64,000 bases of DNA, taken from assembly GCA_023401925.1 (NCBI GenBank), contig JAEXDA010000019.1, positions 1 to 64,000 on the forward strand. The letters are read 5' to 3'. Both the position numbers and the translations under genes were made by a program. Below, piece after piece: positions 36,022-43,842 of the stretch (positions are counted from its first letter, which is position 1; every line of letters begins with the position of its first letter). A model generated the notes under the pieces. That model did no database searches, was not told the DNA's origin, and saw nothing but the letters and a program-made list of their open reading frames with translations. The DNA is from Bacillota bacterium (GTDB lineage Bacteria; Bacillota; UBA4882; UBA8346).

Positions 36022-37095
36022 ATGAAAAGAAAAGAAACAAAGTTAAATCAGACTTTATCCAGGCTGTTGGTTGAGGCCCCCCGCCTCACCATTACCGACC
36101 AGGACAAAATCGTGGTCTTCAGCGACTTACACATGGGCAATGGCGGGCCTCACGATGATTTTCTGCCGAACTCTGATTTTTTCAAGTATCTCTTGGAACA
36201 GTATTACCTTAAAAATCATTATCGATTGATTTTGAACGGCGATATTGAAGAGTTGCAAAAATTTTCGCTCCGCTCAATCACCAGAAAATGGCGGGATCTT
36301 TATCATCTGTTCAATGAATTTGAGAAAAAAGGAGCCTTTTACAAACTGGTGGGCAACCATGACGCGGAGCTTTTTTCCAAAAAACACAGTCTCAAAAAAC
36401 CGCTTTATCATTCGCTAAAGCTCAGCTATGGCCGGCACCAGATTGTAATTTTCCATGGACACCAGGCTTCGTTGCTTATGGAACGTTTTCATTTCTTTTG
36501 CACCATTGCCTTACGGTATCTCATCAGCCCCATCGGGATCAAAAACTACTCGGTTTCCCACAATAGCTATGTCAAATTTAATACCGAAAAACGGGTCTAT
36601 GATTTTGCCCGCAAACACAAAGTGGTATCCTTGATTGGCCATACCCACCGGCCGTTGTTCGAATCCTTATCCAAAATCGAATATCTGAAATTCAAGATCG
36701 AACAATACTGCCGGGATTACTCCCATGGGGAGAAAGATGAGGCCACCCGGGGAAAACTCGCCGCCAAAATTAAAAAATTCAATGCCGAGCTGCAATATTT
36801 GTCCCAAAAAAAGCATAAGCGCAATGGTTCCCGCAGCAGCTTATACAATTCCGACCTGATGGTGCCCTGCATCTTCAATTCCGGATGCGCTATCGGCAAA
36901 ACGGGGATTACCGCCATCGAAATCGCCGGCGGCAAAATTTCATTGATCCATTGGTTCGACCGCCGCAAAAGCCAGAAGTACTTCGACTATAATGGGTATA
37001 CGCCGGTACAGCTGGAAAACAGCGACTTTTTCCGGGTGGTCTTCAAAGAGGATGATCTCAATTATATCTTTGCCCGGATTGATTTACTGGCGTGA
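36022..37095 (+). CDS. Calcineurin-like metallophosphoesterase
   Basis: A 357-residue phosphoesterase with the full two-metal set: FSDLHMGNG near residue 35, LNGDIEE near 72, VGNHD near 112, FHGHQ near 148 and LIGHTHRP near 202. The layout resembles LpxH-like (UDP-diacylglucosamine pyrophosphatase) relatives, but is longer owing to an inserted Lys-rich segment at about 220-275. ATG follows AAAGGGG. Last gene of the cassette. Substrate unknown; a lipid phosphodiester or pyrophosphate is suggested by the neighbours. Confidence 0.85.
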   Translation: MKRKETKLNQTLSRLLVEAPRLTITDQDKIVVFSDLHMGNGGPHDDFLPNSDFFKYLLEQYYLKNHYRLILNGDIEELQKFSLRSITRKWRDLYHLFNEFEKKGAFYKLVGNHDAELFSKKHSLKKPLYHSLKLSYGRHQIVIFHGHQASLLMERFHFFCTIALRYLISPIGIKNYSVSHNSYVKFNTEKRVYDFARKHKVVSLIGHTHRPLFESLSKIEYLKFKIEQYCRDYSHGEKDEATRGKLAAKIKKFNAELQYLSQKKHKRNGSRSSLYNSDLMVPCIFNSGCAIGKTGITAIEIAGGKISLIHWFDRRKSQKYFDYNGYTPVQLENSDFFRVVFKEDDLNYIFARIDLLA

Positions 37096-37114
37096 GGAGT
37101 TATGGAGAACCATC

Positions 37115-37684
37115 CTAAGGAACAATTTCAGCTTCCTTTTGCAGACGCTCCCATAAATTTTCAAGCCCAAGCTTTCCTGCCCATTTGGACAAGTAATCGT
37201 GATCCAGAACTTCGTATTGGACTTCATAAACCCTAAGGGCATCTACAAATTGTTTTTCACTACCACCGGACAATTTGGCCCAACGTAATTTTGCCAGGAT
37301 CGTATCCTCAGGTTTGGAAACCAGCAATTCAAGTCCTAAGAAACTCTGGGAATATTTCCGGGAAAATCTCGATCGATCAAAAGGTTCATCGGAAAGAATC
37401 CAGAAATCGACTTTGTCCCCATCCGTTAAATCAATTAGGTTAAACATACTCTGATGCTCCATCGCCTCACGAATGGTATCCGGATCCAAAAAATACGCAG
37501 GGGAAGCAAAAGAATGAACCAGTTGGGAAAGGCCCTTATCGGTAATCAAGATAACAATATCAATATCGTGTGTAGCGCGGGGTTCTCCCTGTAAACTGGA
37601 TACGATGGAACCGGTCATCATATAATCGATCCCGGCCCCATTCAAAACGCCAATCACTTTTTTTAATAATTCCGGTTGTGACAT
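37115..37684 (-). CDS. Nucleotidyltransferase-fold protein (MNT/AbiEii-like)
   Basis: A 189-residue protein. The N-terminal half has the polymerase-beta-type signature: GSIVSSLQG then RATHDIDIVI with paired Asp, and a third acid in KVDFWIL. The C-terminal half is helical. Such stand-alone nucleotidyltransferases include type II/IV toxin-antitoxin parts that modify tRNA or partner proteins. It overlaps by 22 bp the small gene before it. Whether this pair is a toxin-antitoxin module is not shown. Confidence 0.75.
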   Translation of the reverse strand: MSQPELLKKVIGVLNGAGIDYMMTGSIVSSLQGEPRATHDIDIVILITDKGLSQLVHSFASPAYFLDPDTIREAMEHQSMFNLIDLTDGDKVDFWILSDEPFDRSRFSRKYSQSFLGLELLVSKPEDTILAKLRWAKLSGGSEKQFVDALRVYEVQYEVLDHDYLSKWAGKLGLENLWERLQKEAEIVP

Positions 37685-37878
37685 TTATCCAAACGCTCCA
37701 AAAATAAAGCCTTAAGCTCACTATCGGTCAAATCAGGAAACCGCTTTTGAAGTCCGGTCCTGAATAGTTCCCGGGACAAATTGGAAAGCTCGAATGCTTT
37801 CAGAAGCCTTTGTTCCGGTGTCATGCGGCGTAAAATTTGAATATACAATGGATGGTTCGGCCTTTGCTTAATATCCAT
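37663..37878 (-). CDS. Small helical protein paired with nucleotidyltransferase
   Basis: A 71-residue, mostly helical protein (TPEQRLLKAFELSNLSRELF, then FPDLTDSELKALFLERL). ATG follows AAAGGA. The family pattern of short helical protein before a nucleotidyltransferase recurs in many genomes, but I know no defined function. The 22-bp overlap with the next gene argues for coupled translation and a joint role. Confidence 0.7.
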   Translation of the reverse strand: MDIKQRPNHPLYIQILRRMTPEQRLLKAFELSNLSRELFRTGLQKRFPDLTDSELKALFLERLDKCHNRNY

Positions 37879-38093
37879 GAGAAGGTCCTTTCATTCTTTC
37901 AGACCTTTTTATTGATATTATACACAAAATATTCCTTGATTGACAGACAGGGTAAAAAAACCGCTGTTTCTTTTTTCACATATCGAACTATTCCTGCTGC
38001 AGTCTTTATATTCCGTTTATGCTGCTGGCGTAAAGGGCTTAATCTTAAATTCCTCAGCCCCGCCCCATAGCAGGTTTGGAAGATAACCGGAAT

Positions 38094-38738
38094 TCAGCCT
38101 GGAGTTTTCATTAACAATCGCTGTAATCGGTATAACGCAACTCCATAGTATTCATGATACCTTCCTTGGGCATCTTTGCTATCCCATTTATTGATTACTT
38201 GTTGTATTTTAGCTTTTATCCATTGCTTATCGGGGTATTCATGAAGTAAATACTCAACGATGCAATCAATCACTGCTTTGCGGTTTTCTCTTAATGTTTG
38301 CTGATTTAGATTTAAAATGTCCTCTAGATCGCGATTAGCTCTTGGATCTTCGGAATAAATCGTACCGTCGTTTCAATACTTAATGAGAGTCTCACAGTAT
38401 TTTTCCAAAAGATTTATAAATAATTTGTTTTCACCTTTATGAGTATCACAGCATTGCAAATTTTCCGGCATTCCTTCATTTCCGTCACACGCTCCAAACA
38501 TATTATAGTACTGCATACTGAATTCCATATATTTTGTTTGGGGTTTCCAATGCTCAATTTTCATATTTTCCATATGAATTCTTTTCATGCAGTAACAGCA
38601 GACATGTCCTTGCTCTGTAAGCAAACTTTTCCTTATCTGATCCTTCGTTTCCTTTGGAATATTATCATAACAGGCATATTCTTTTGAGCGATGTTAAATG
38701 AGTTCTTTAGGCTCACGATTTTTTTGAATGTATTTCAT
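38094..38738 (-). pseudogene. HNH endonuclease, PtuB/TIGR02646-like, two in-frame stops
   Basis: Reading from ATG 38738 gives a continuous 214-codon frame except for TAA at 38694-38696 (codon 15) and TGA at 38373-38375 (codon 122). Between and after the stops the protein is recognisable: CCYCMKRI near residue 49, KIEHWKPQ, a CDGNEG segment and CDTHKG form the HNH zinc fold, and ILNLNQQTLRENRKAVID is a family signature. Other genes here use TGA as stop, so readthrough is unlikely. The start lies 3 bp after the ATPase stop, the normal PtuA-PtuB order. Confidence 0.8.
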
Positions 38739-38741
38739 TCT

Positions 38742-40031
38742 TTAAGGCTTCTCCAAGTTTAACATTGTTTTGGCCCTCACAACTTCGGAATCATATTCGC
38801 CCGTCAGCTTTTCCAGGGTTTCTAGCACTTGTCCGGCCTGCTCGAAATCTTCTTTTTCAAGCAGTTCATAAAACCGGTCAATCACCATTTTCACATCCGC
38901 CGGTTTCGCCTCGACATCCATTACATCATACAAGATTGCCTCAACATCCCGTCCATAAGTATGCGGTGTCTTTTCAACAACTTTACAATCTTCAATGATC
39001 ATTACGTTTTCCTTCCGTATCATTTGAATAATATTGGGCGAATGGGTGGTAATGATAAATTGCACTTTGGGAAATATGGTCCGTAAATCGGCTATGATAT
39101 GCCGTTGCCATTTGGGATAAAGGTGCAGATCAATTTCATCAACCAGCACCACTCCGGGAGTTTCCTTGGTCGCATTTTCCAAAAGCTGCGGATTAAGTAC
39201 CGCCATTCTGTATGCGATATCCGCAATCATTCCCAAAGTATTTCGATAACCATCGCTAAGCATCCGAAAGGGTAATCTTTCTCTATTTCCATTTCGATTT
39301 GTTAAAATTATCTCAAGCTCTCCGCTTTTAGCGCTAAAAAAGATATCTGTTTCCCGGTCGGCAGTTCCTTTTCCATCGACATTCCGCAAACAATATTTTA
39401 AAACATCTTTGACAGCTCTTAGTTCAGCAGGTTCTTTCCCTTCCTGGAAATGAATCATCGTCATTTTTTCGAACCATTTGGTCATCAACTTTTCATTGGA
39501 GGCAGGGTCTAAACAATCCATATATCCCATTAGCCTGGTTTGAAGCCTTGACAGGGTTTCTTCCGTTTTTTGCTTTTTTTGGACCCAAAGCCGGCCTGTT
39601 CCGTAAAAAGAAATTACCGGTAATACAATTTGCTCATTCCCTTGTCTTACTTCTTTTTGAATCTTTTCAGCATACTTGATGATGGTTTGAGCTTCATTGC
39701 GGGTTGTTCTCCCGCCTTCCTTGTTCAACGCCCTTGTCCATGTATAAAAATGCTCTTGAATAGCTGCTTTGCAAGTTATCCGCAGAGGAAATTGGGGCTG
39801 TGTATCAACAACGCTTCCCCGTTCATATATTGCAAACGGACCTCATCCGGTAAAATCTCTCTCGATTTTACCCCGTCAAAACCGCTTAAAAATCCGCCTA
39901 ATGCCACGGCAACCGCATTCAAGTACAGCAGTCTTTCCGGAACCGTTATTCCCCACAAACACGGCCAATCCGTCCGGAAAGTCGATTTTAACATTTTCAA
40001 AATTTTCCAGATATACACTATTAATTCTCAT
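38742..40031 (-). pseudogene. PtuA-like ATPase (Septu/retron-type), two frameshifts
   Basis: ATG 40031 opens MRINSVYLENFENV and Walker A GNNGSGKT; the frame then breaks near 39915-39930, runs in a second frame (VALGGFLSGFDGVKSREILP) to about 39825-39835, and returns to the first. The long third part (38742-39728 has its own Met) carries LSDGYRNTLG, Walker B VVLVDEIDLHLYP and the switch ITTHSPN. The total, 1290 bp, is a multiple of three, so the shifts cancel. Full length would be about 429 residues. Either genuine decay or two sequencing errors; the nonsense codons in its partner favour decay. Confidence 0.8.
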
Positions 40032-40294
40032 TGAATTGCCCCTTCAAAAGCGATTCATTTCTTCTATGATTTAGATTTCATTCTATCTCAAGTATGGTCA
40101 AAAATTAATTCAGATAGACCTTCCCGAAAGATGTTGGATAATTTAAATGATGGAGGGTTGGTTTATGTTTATTCTGTAAACCAAAATGATTTCCTTCCAG
40201 GTTCCCGGCGATAAATCCAACATATCCATTTTATGATTCACCCGCTCTCACGGGTAATAAAATAGGCCTCCCAAAACCGGCCAGGCCAAAATTT

Positions 40295-40606
40295 CATTCA
40301 TTATTTTCTTTCCCTTCCTTCAAACTCTTCCCCATATCCTCAAACGCCCTCTCCAATTACTTCATTACCCGGTTCCGGTCTCTTTCCCCTTCATGCCACA
40401 CCTTCAAGATATATCGCAAATATGCCGCCAGTTCCTCATCAACATCGCTTTGCACGATATCGTTCGCAGCCACCAGAGATTGGAACCTGTCGCGCACCGG
40501 ATTATTCAGTATCTTGGCCAACCCTTCCACTCATTTTCTCATCGCCGAAAAGCTCTATGCCTTGGTCAATATAATCTGCCGCCGTCAGGAACATTTCACC
40601 TTTGTC
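40295..40606 (-). pseudogene. Remnant of an unrecognised gene
   Basis: The minus strand shows protein-like pieces in different frames: GEMFLTAADYIDQGIELFGD up to about 40540, then a frame giving ILNNPVRDRFQSLVAANDIV and EELAAYLRYILKVWHEGERD, a stop, and a Lys/Glu-rich tail ending at 40295. I do not recognise the family; the tail recalls Rpn/PD-(D/E)XK transposase-like proteins. The rest of 40032-40826 shows no gene. Confidence 0.35.
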
Positions 40607-40826
40607 ATCAAATTAAATTGCCAACTATTTGATATAGGCTCTCGATTTTTGCCGACCGGAGGTGCAACACAATTCATTGATCCGTTTGGTAACGCCCTCT
40701 TTGAAATCACGGCCAATGGTGTGGCGGTCGGTTTAGGATGGCCAACGAAACGGTCTAGTAATGGTTAGGGGAGATTGATTAACGGAATTTTGGATGGCTA
40801 CATTGGGGGCGTTGTATTTTAGGTCG

Positions 40827-40951
40827 TAGGGGGCTGTCCCAAAAGAAAATTTTAACGATAAAGAAATACAATATATTGAAGTCAAACCATTCGATGAAGC
40901 TATATATTGTATTTCTTATTAATTTTGAATTGCTTTTTAGACAGCCCCCTA
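40827..40951. repeat. Hairpin repeat element E1 (125 bp)
   Basis: Outer arms tagggggctgtc and gacagccccct a pair over 12 bp; inner arms aagaaatacaatatat (40861-40876) and atatattgtatttctt (40902-40917) pair perfectly over 16 bp. Two similar elements occur at 54989-55107 and 63671-63803. Confidence 0.85.
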
Positions 40952-40990
40952 TCCTATCCCGACCTCACGACATTTGATTGTTTTCTTTCA

Positions 40991-41320
40991 TAATTGATCC
41001 TTTTTTTTACGGAAATGATCTTTTTTTTTCGAAAAAAGTCAATTTTCTCGCCCAATCGATCCCTTGAGTCACGGAATGGATCCATTTTGTTCTCCGGAGG
41101 ACCGATCGGGTCCCCAAAAGGATCATTTCCGTAACCGAATCGATCCATTCTTCCCATAAAAAGTCTTTTCGGTCGTTCAAAAGGTCGATCCGGCTCCAAA
41201 AAAGTTCCTTTCCGTGGCGGAAAGGATCATTTAACTCATTCAAAGGTTGCTTTCCGCCTCTCAAAGGATTCTTTCCACGGTAAAATGACTCTTTCCGTGA
41301 TTCAAAGAATCGATCCGGTC
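40991..41320. repeat. Degenerate 21-bp periodic array centred on GATC
   Basis: GATC or one-base variants recur in 21-bp steps, for example at 40996, 41017, 41058, 41079, 41121, 41142 and 41225. The clearest run is 41205-41309, made of 21-base units like ctttccgtggcggaaaggatc and ctttccgcctctcaaaggatt. Short palindromes (aatggatccatt, gaatcgattc-like) sit at the centres. It lies downstream of copA and resembles the 6.1-kb array in period, not in sequence. Open heptad frames on the minus strand are a by-product of the period. Confidence 0.75.
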
Positions 41321-41406
41321 ATCGGAACGCTCCTTTAAATCACCAAAAAACCTCTCGGGGTCCCCAATTCATGCATTCCCCTTAGGAAAAACCCCCACCG
41401 ATCGAT

Positions 41407-43827
41407 TTAAGCCTTAAACCGCTTCAGACTCAATGAATTGGTCACTACCGAAACCGAGCTGAAAGCCATGGCAGCGCCGGCTATGATCGGATTCAACATG
41501 CCCAGGGCCGCGAAGGGAATGCCGATGGTGTTATAAAAGAAAGCCCAGAATAAATTCTGTTTGATTTTATTCATGGTTTTCCGGGATAACCGAATCGCGG
41601 TGGCAATGGTCTTCAAATCGCCTCTCATTAACGTAATGTCGGCCGCTTCCATCGCCACATCCGTACCGGTGCCGATCGCCATCCCGATATCGGCTGTAGC
41701 CAGGGCCGGGGCGTCATTGATACCGTCTCCCACCATCGCTACGACATATCCTTCATTTTTTAACTTTTCAATCTGTTCCGCCTTATGCTCCGGCATGACT
41801 TCCGCCAGGACGTTGGTGATGCCGACCTGCCCGGCAATAGCCTGTGCCGTCCGCCGGTTGTCTCCGGTCATCATATAGACGGTGATTCCCAGGTCCTGTA
41901 ATTCCTTGATGGCCCCGGCCGAGTTTTCCTTAACAACGTCGGCGACAGCGAGCAAGCCGAGCAATTCTCCCCGGGATGCCGCAAACATCACGGTCTTACC
42001 CTCATTCTCAAGTTCACTGGCGGTTCCTTCACTGTCGAGCAGGGAGATTCCTTTGCCGGCCATCAATTTTCGGGTGCCGATGATGATTTCTTCCCCGTCA
42101 ATGGTTGCAATCACTCCTTGGCCGGGGACGGCCCCAAATTGGGCCGGATCCGGTATCTCGCCAATCTGTTGTTTCCCATAGCGGTAAATGGCGTCACCCA
42201 GCGGGTGTTCCGATTTTTTCTCAGCGATGGATGCTATTCTTAGGAATTCATTTCTTTCCATTTTTCCGGCCATCATCAGATCGGTCACTTCCGGCTGCCC
42301 TTTGGTAATGGTTCCGGTCTTATCAAGCACCACGGTGTTAATCTTGTAGGCTTTCTCAAGATGTTCGCCGCTTTTAATCAGGATCCCGTTCTCGGCCCCC
42401 TTGCCGGTCCCCACCATGATCGCGGTTGGAGTGGCCAAGCCCAGCGCACAGGGGCAGGCAATCACCAATACGGCCACAGCGCTTACAATGCCCATCTTCA
42501 GATTATAATCGCCGAAAGTCCAAACCAGGAAGGTTGCTGCGGCAATTCCCAGAACAATCGGCACAAAAACGCCGGATACCTGATCGGCGATTTTTTGAAT
42601 GGGAGCTTTGGAACCCTGGGCATCCTCCACCATTTTAATAATCTGGGATAAAACCGTATCTTTACCGATTTTGGTGGCCGTGTATTTAAAGGTGCCGAAT
42701 TTATTAATGGTGGCGCCAATCACCGTGTCGCCGGCCTTTTTTTCAACCGGCAGGCTTTCCCCGGTTAACATCGATTCATCCAGGGCCGAATTTCCTTCGA
42801 TAATAGCGCCGTCCACCGGAACTTTTTCCCCGGGGCGGACCACAATCACTTCTCCCACTTCCACTTCTTCAATGGGAATATCCATTTCCCTGCCGTCCCG
42901 GATTACCCGGGCGGTTTTGGGCCGCAGTCCCATTAGTTTCTTGATGGCTTCCGAAGTTTTCCCTTTGGCGACCGCTTCAAAATATTTCCCCAACAAAATC
43001 AAGGTAATAATCGTGGCCGAAGCCTCAAAATAGAGATCCTTCATCATAGGCGCCCCGGCGCCGGTCATCGGTTTTTGAAAAAACGCGTTATAGAGACTAT
43101 AAATATAGGCCGCACTGGTGCCCATGGCGATCAGTACATCCATATTGGGACTCTTAGCCCGTAAGGCATAAAAAGCATGTTTATAGAAGCGGAATCCGAT
43201 ATAAAATTGGACCGGCGTTGCCAACAAAATCTGAAAACGCCAATCATGGAGGAATGGAATATTAACGCCCAGCAAAGCCAAAATCATCCCCAAAATCAAG
43301 GGGGCGCTCAAAACAGCCGAAATGATCAACTCCGTTCGCAGCCGCTTGGTTTCTTTCTCTCGCTGCTCCTTCTCCCGGTCACCGCTGAATTCCTGTTCCG
43401 GCTCCGCTCCATATCCCAGTCCGGTAATGACATCCACAATCTGGGAAATTTTAATCTGCTGATTATCAAATTCGACGGTGGCCTTTTCGGTTGCCAGGTT
43501 GACGGCGGCTTTGGCCACCCCCTCCAGTTTGTTAAGTTTTTTCTCGATCCGGGCCGAGCAGGCGGCGCAGGTCATGCCGGAAATTTTGAGGGTTACTTTA
43601 CCCTCCGGCGCTTTCTCCCGGATAATTCCATACCCCAGTTTTTCAACCACCCCTTCAAATGCTTGATTTGATGCTTGAGTGGGGTCAAATTCGACCGTGG
43701 CCTTTTCCGTGGCAAAATTGACCGTAGCCTTTTTAACTCCCGCCACCTTGGATAAACCTTTTTCAATCCGCAAGGCGCAAGCCGCACAAGACATACCGCT
43801 TATTTTCAAGGTTTCTTTTTTGTCCAT
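41407..43827 (-). CDS. copA: Copper-exporting P1B-type ATPase CopA
   Basis: An 806-residue pump. Two N-terminal heavy-metal domains, GMSCAAC near residue 12 and GMTCAAC near 83, are followed by eight helices, the actuator TGES, the ion-binding CPC (VIACPCALG), DKTGT, the HP locus and GDGINDAPAL. This is the Cu(I) export set. ATG 43827 follows AAAGGAC; an in-frame GTG three codons earlier is too close to that site. It lies 15 bp after the SafE-cupredoxin fusion and shares its copper-type promoter. Confidence 0.96.
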   Translation of the reverse strand: MDKKETLKISGMSCAACALRIEKGLSKVAGVKKATVNFATEKATVEFDPTQASNQAFEGVVEKLGYGIIREKAPEGKVTLKISGMTCAACSARIEKKLNKLEGVAKAAVNLATEKATVEFDNQQIKISQIVDVITGLGYGAEPEQEFSGDREKEQREKETKRLRTELIISAVLSAPLILGMILALLGVNIPFLHDWRFQILLATPVQFYIGFRFYKHAFYALRAKSPNMDVLIAMGTSAAYIYSLYNAFFQKPMTGAGAPMMKDLYFEASATIITLILLGKYFEAVAKGKTSEAIKKLMGLRPKTARVIRDGREMDIPIEEVEVGEVIVVRPGEKVPVDGAIIEGNSALDESMLTGESLPVEKKAGDTVIGATINKFGTFKYTATKIGKDTVLSQIIKMVEDAQGSKAPIQKIADQVSGVFVPIVLGIAAATFLVWTFGDYNLKMGIVSAVAVLVIACPCALGLATPTAIMVGTGKGAENGILIKSGEHLEKAYKINTVVLDKTGTITKGQPEVTDLMMAGKMERNEFLRIASIAEKKSEHPLGDAIYRYGKQQIGEIPDPAQFGAVPGQGVIATIDGEEIIIGTRKLMAGKGISLLDSEGTASELENEGKTVMFAASRGELLGLLAVADVVKENSAGAIKELQDLGITVYMMTGDNRRTAQAIAGQVGITNVLAEVMPEHKAEQIEKLKNEGYVVAMVGDGINDAPALATADIGMAIGTGTDVAMEAADITLMRGDLKTIATAIRLSRKTMNKIKQNLFWAFFYNTIGIPFAALGMLNPIIAGAAMAFSSVSVVTNSLSLKRFKA

Positions 43828-43842
43828 CGCTAACACGTCCTT

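Noticed and set aside
38373..38696. TGA or TAA recoding (selenocysteine or stop reassignment) in the HNH gene
   Set aside because: TAA and TGA both occur, at non-Cys positions, with a frameshifted partner gene, and TGA ends other genes here. Decay is simpler.
40954..41264. Two overlapping minus-strand frames with Asp/Phe/Lys heptads
   Set aside because: Same artefact of a 21-bp period; no ribosome site, and units are not conserved at codon level.
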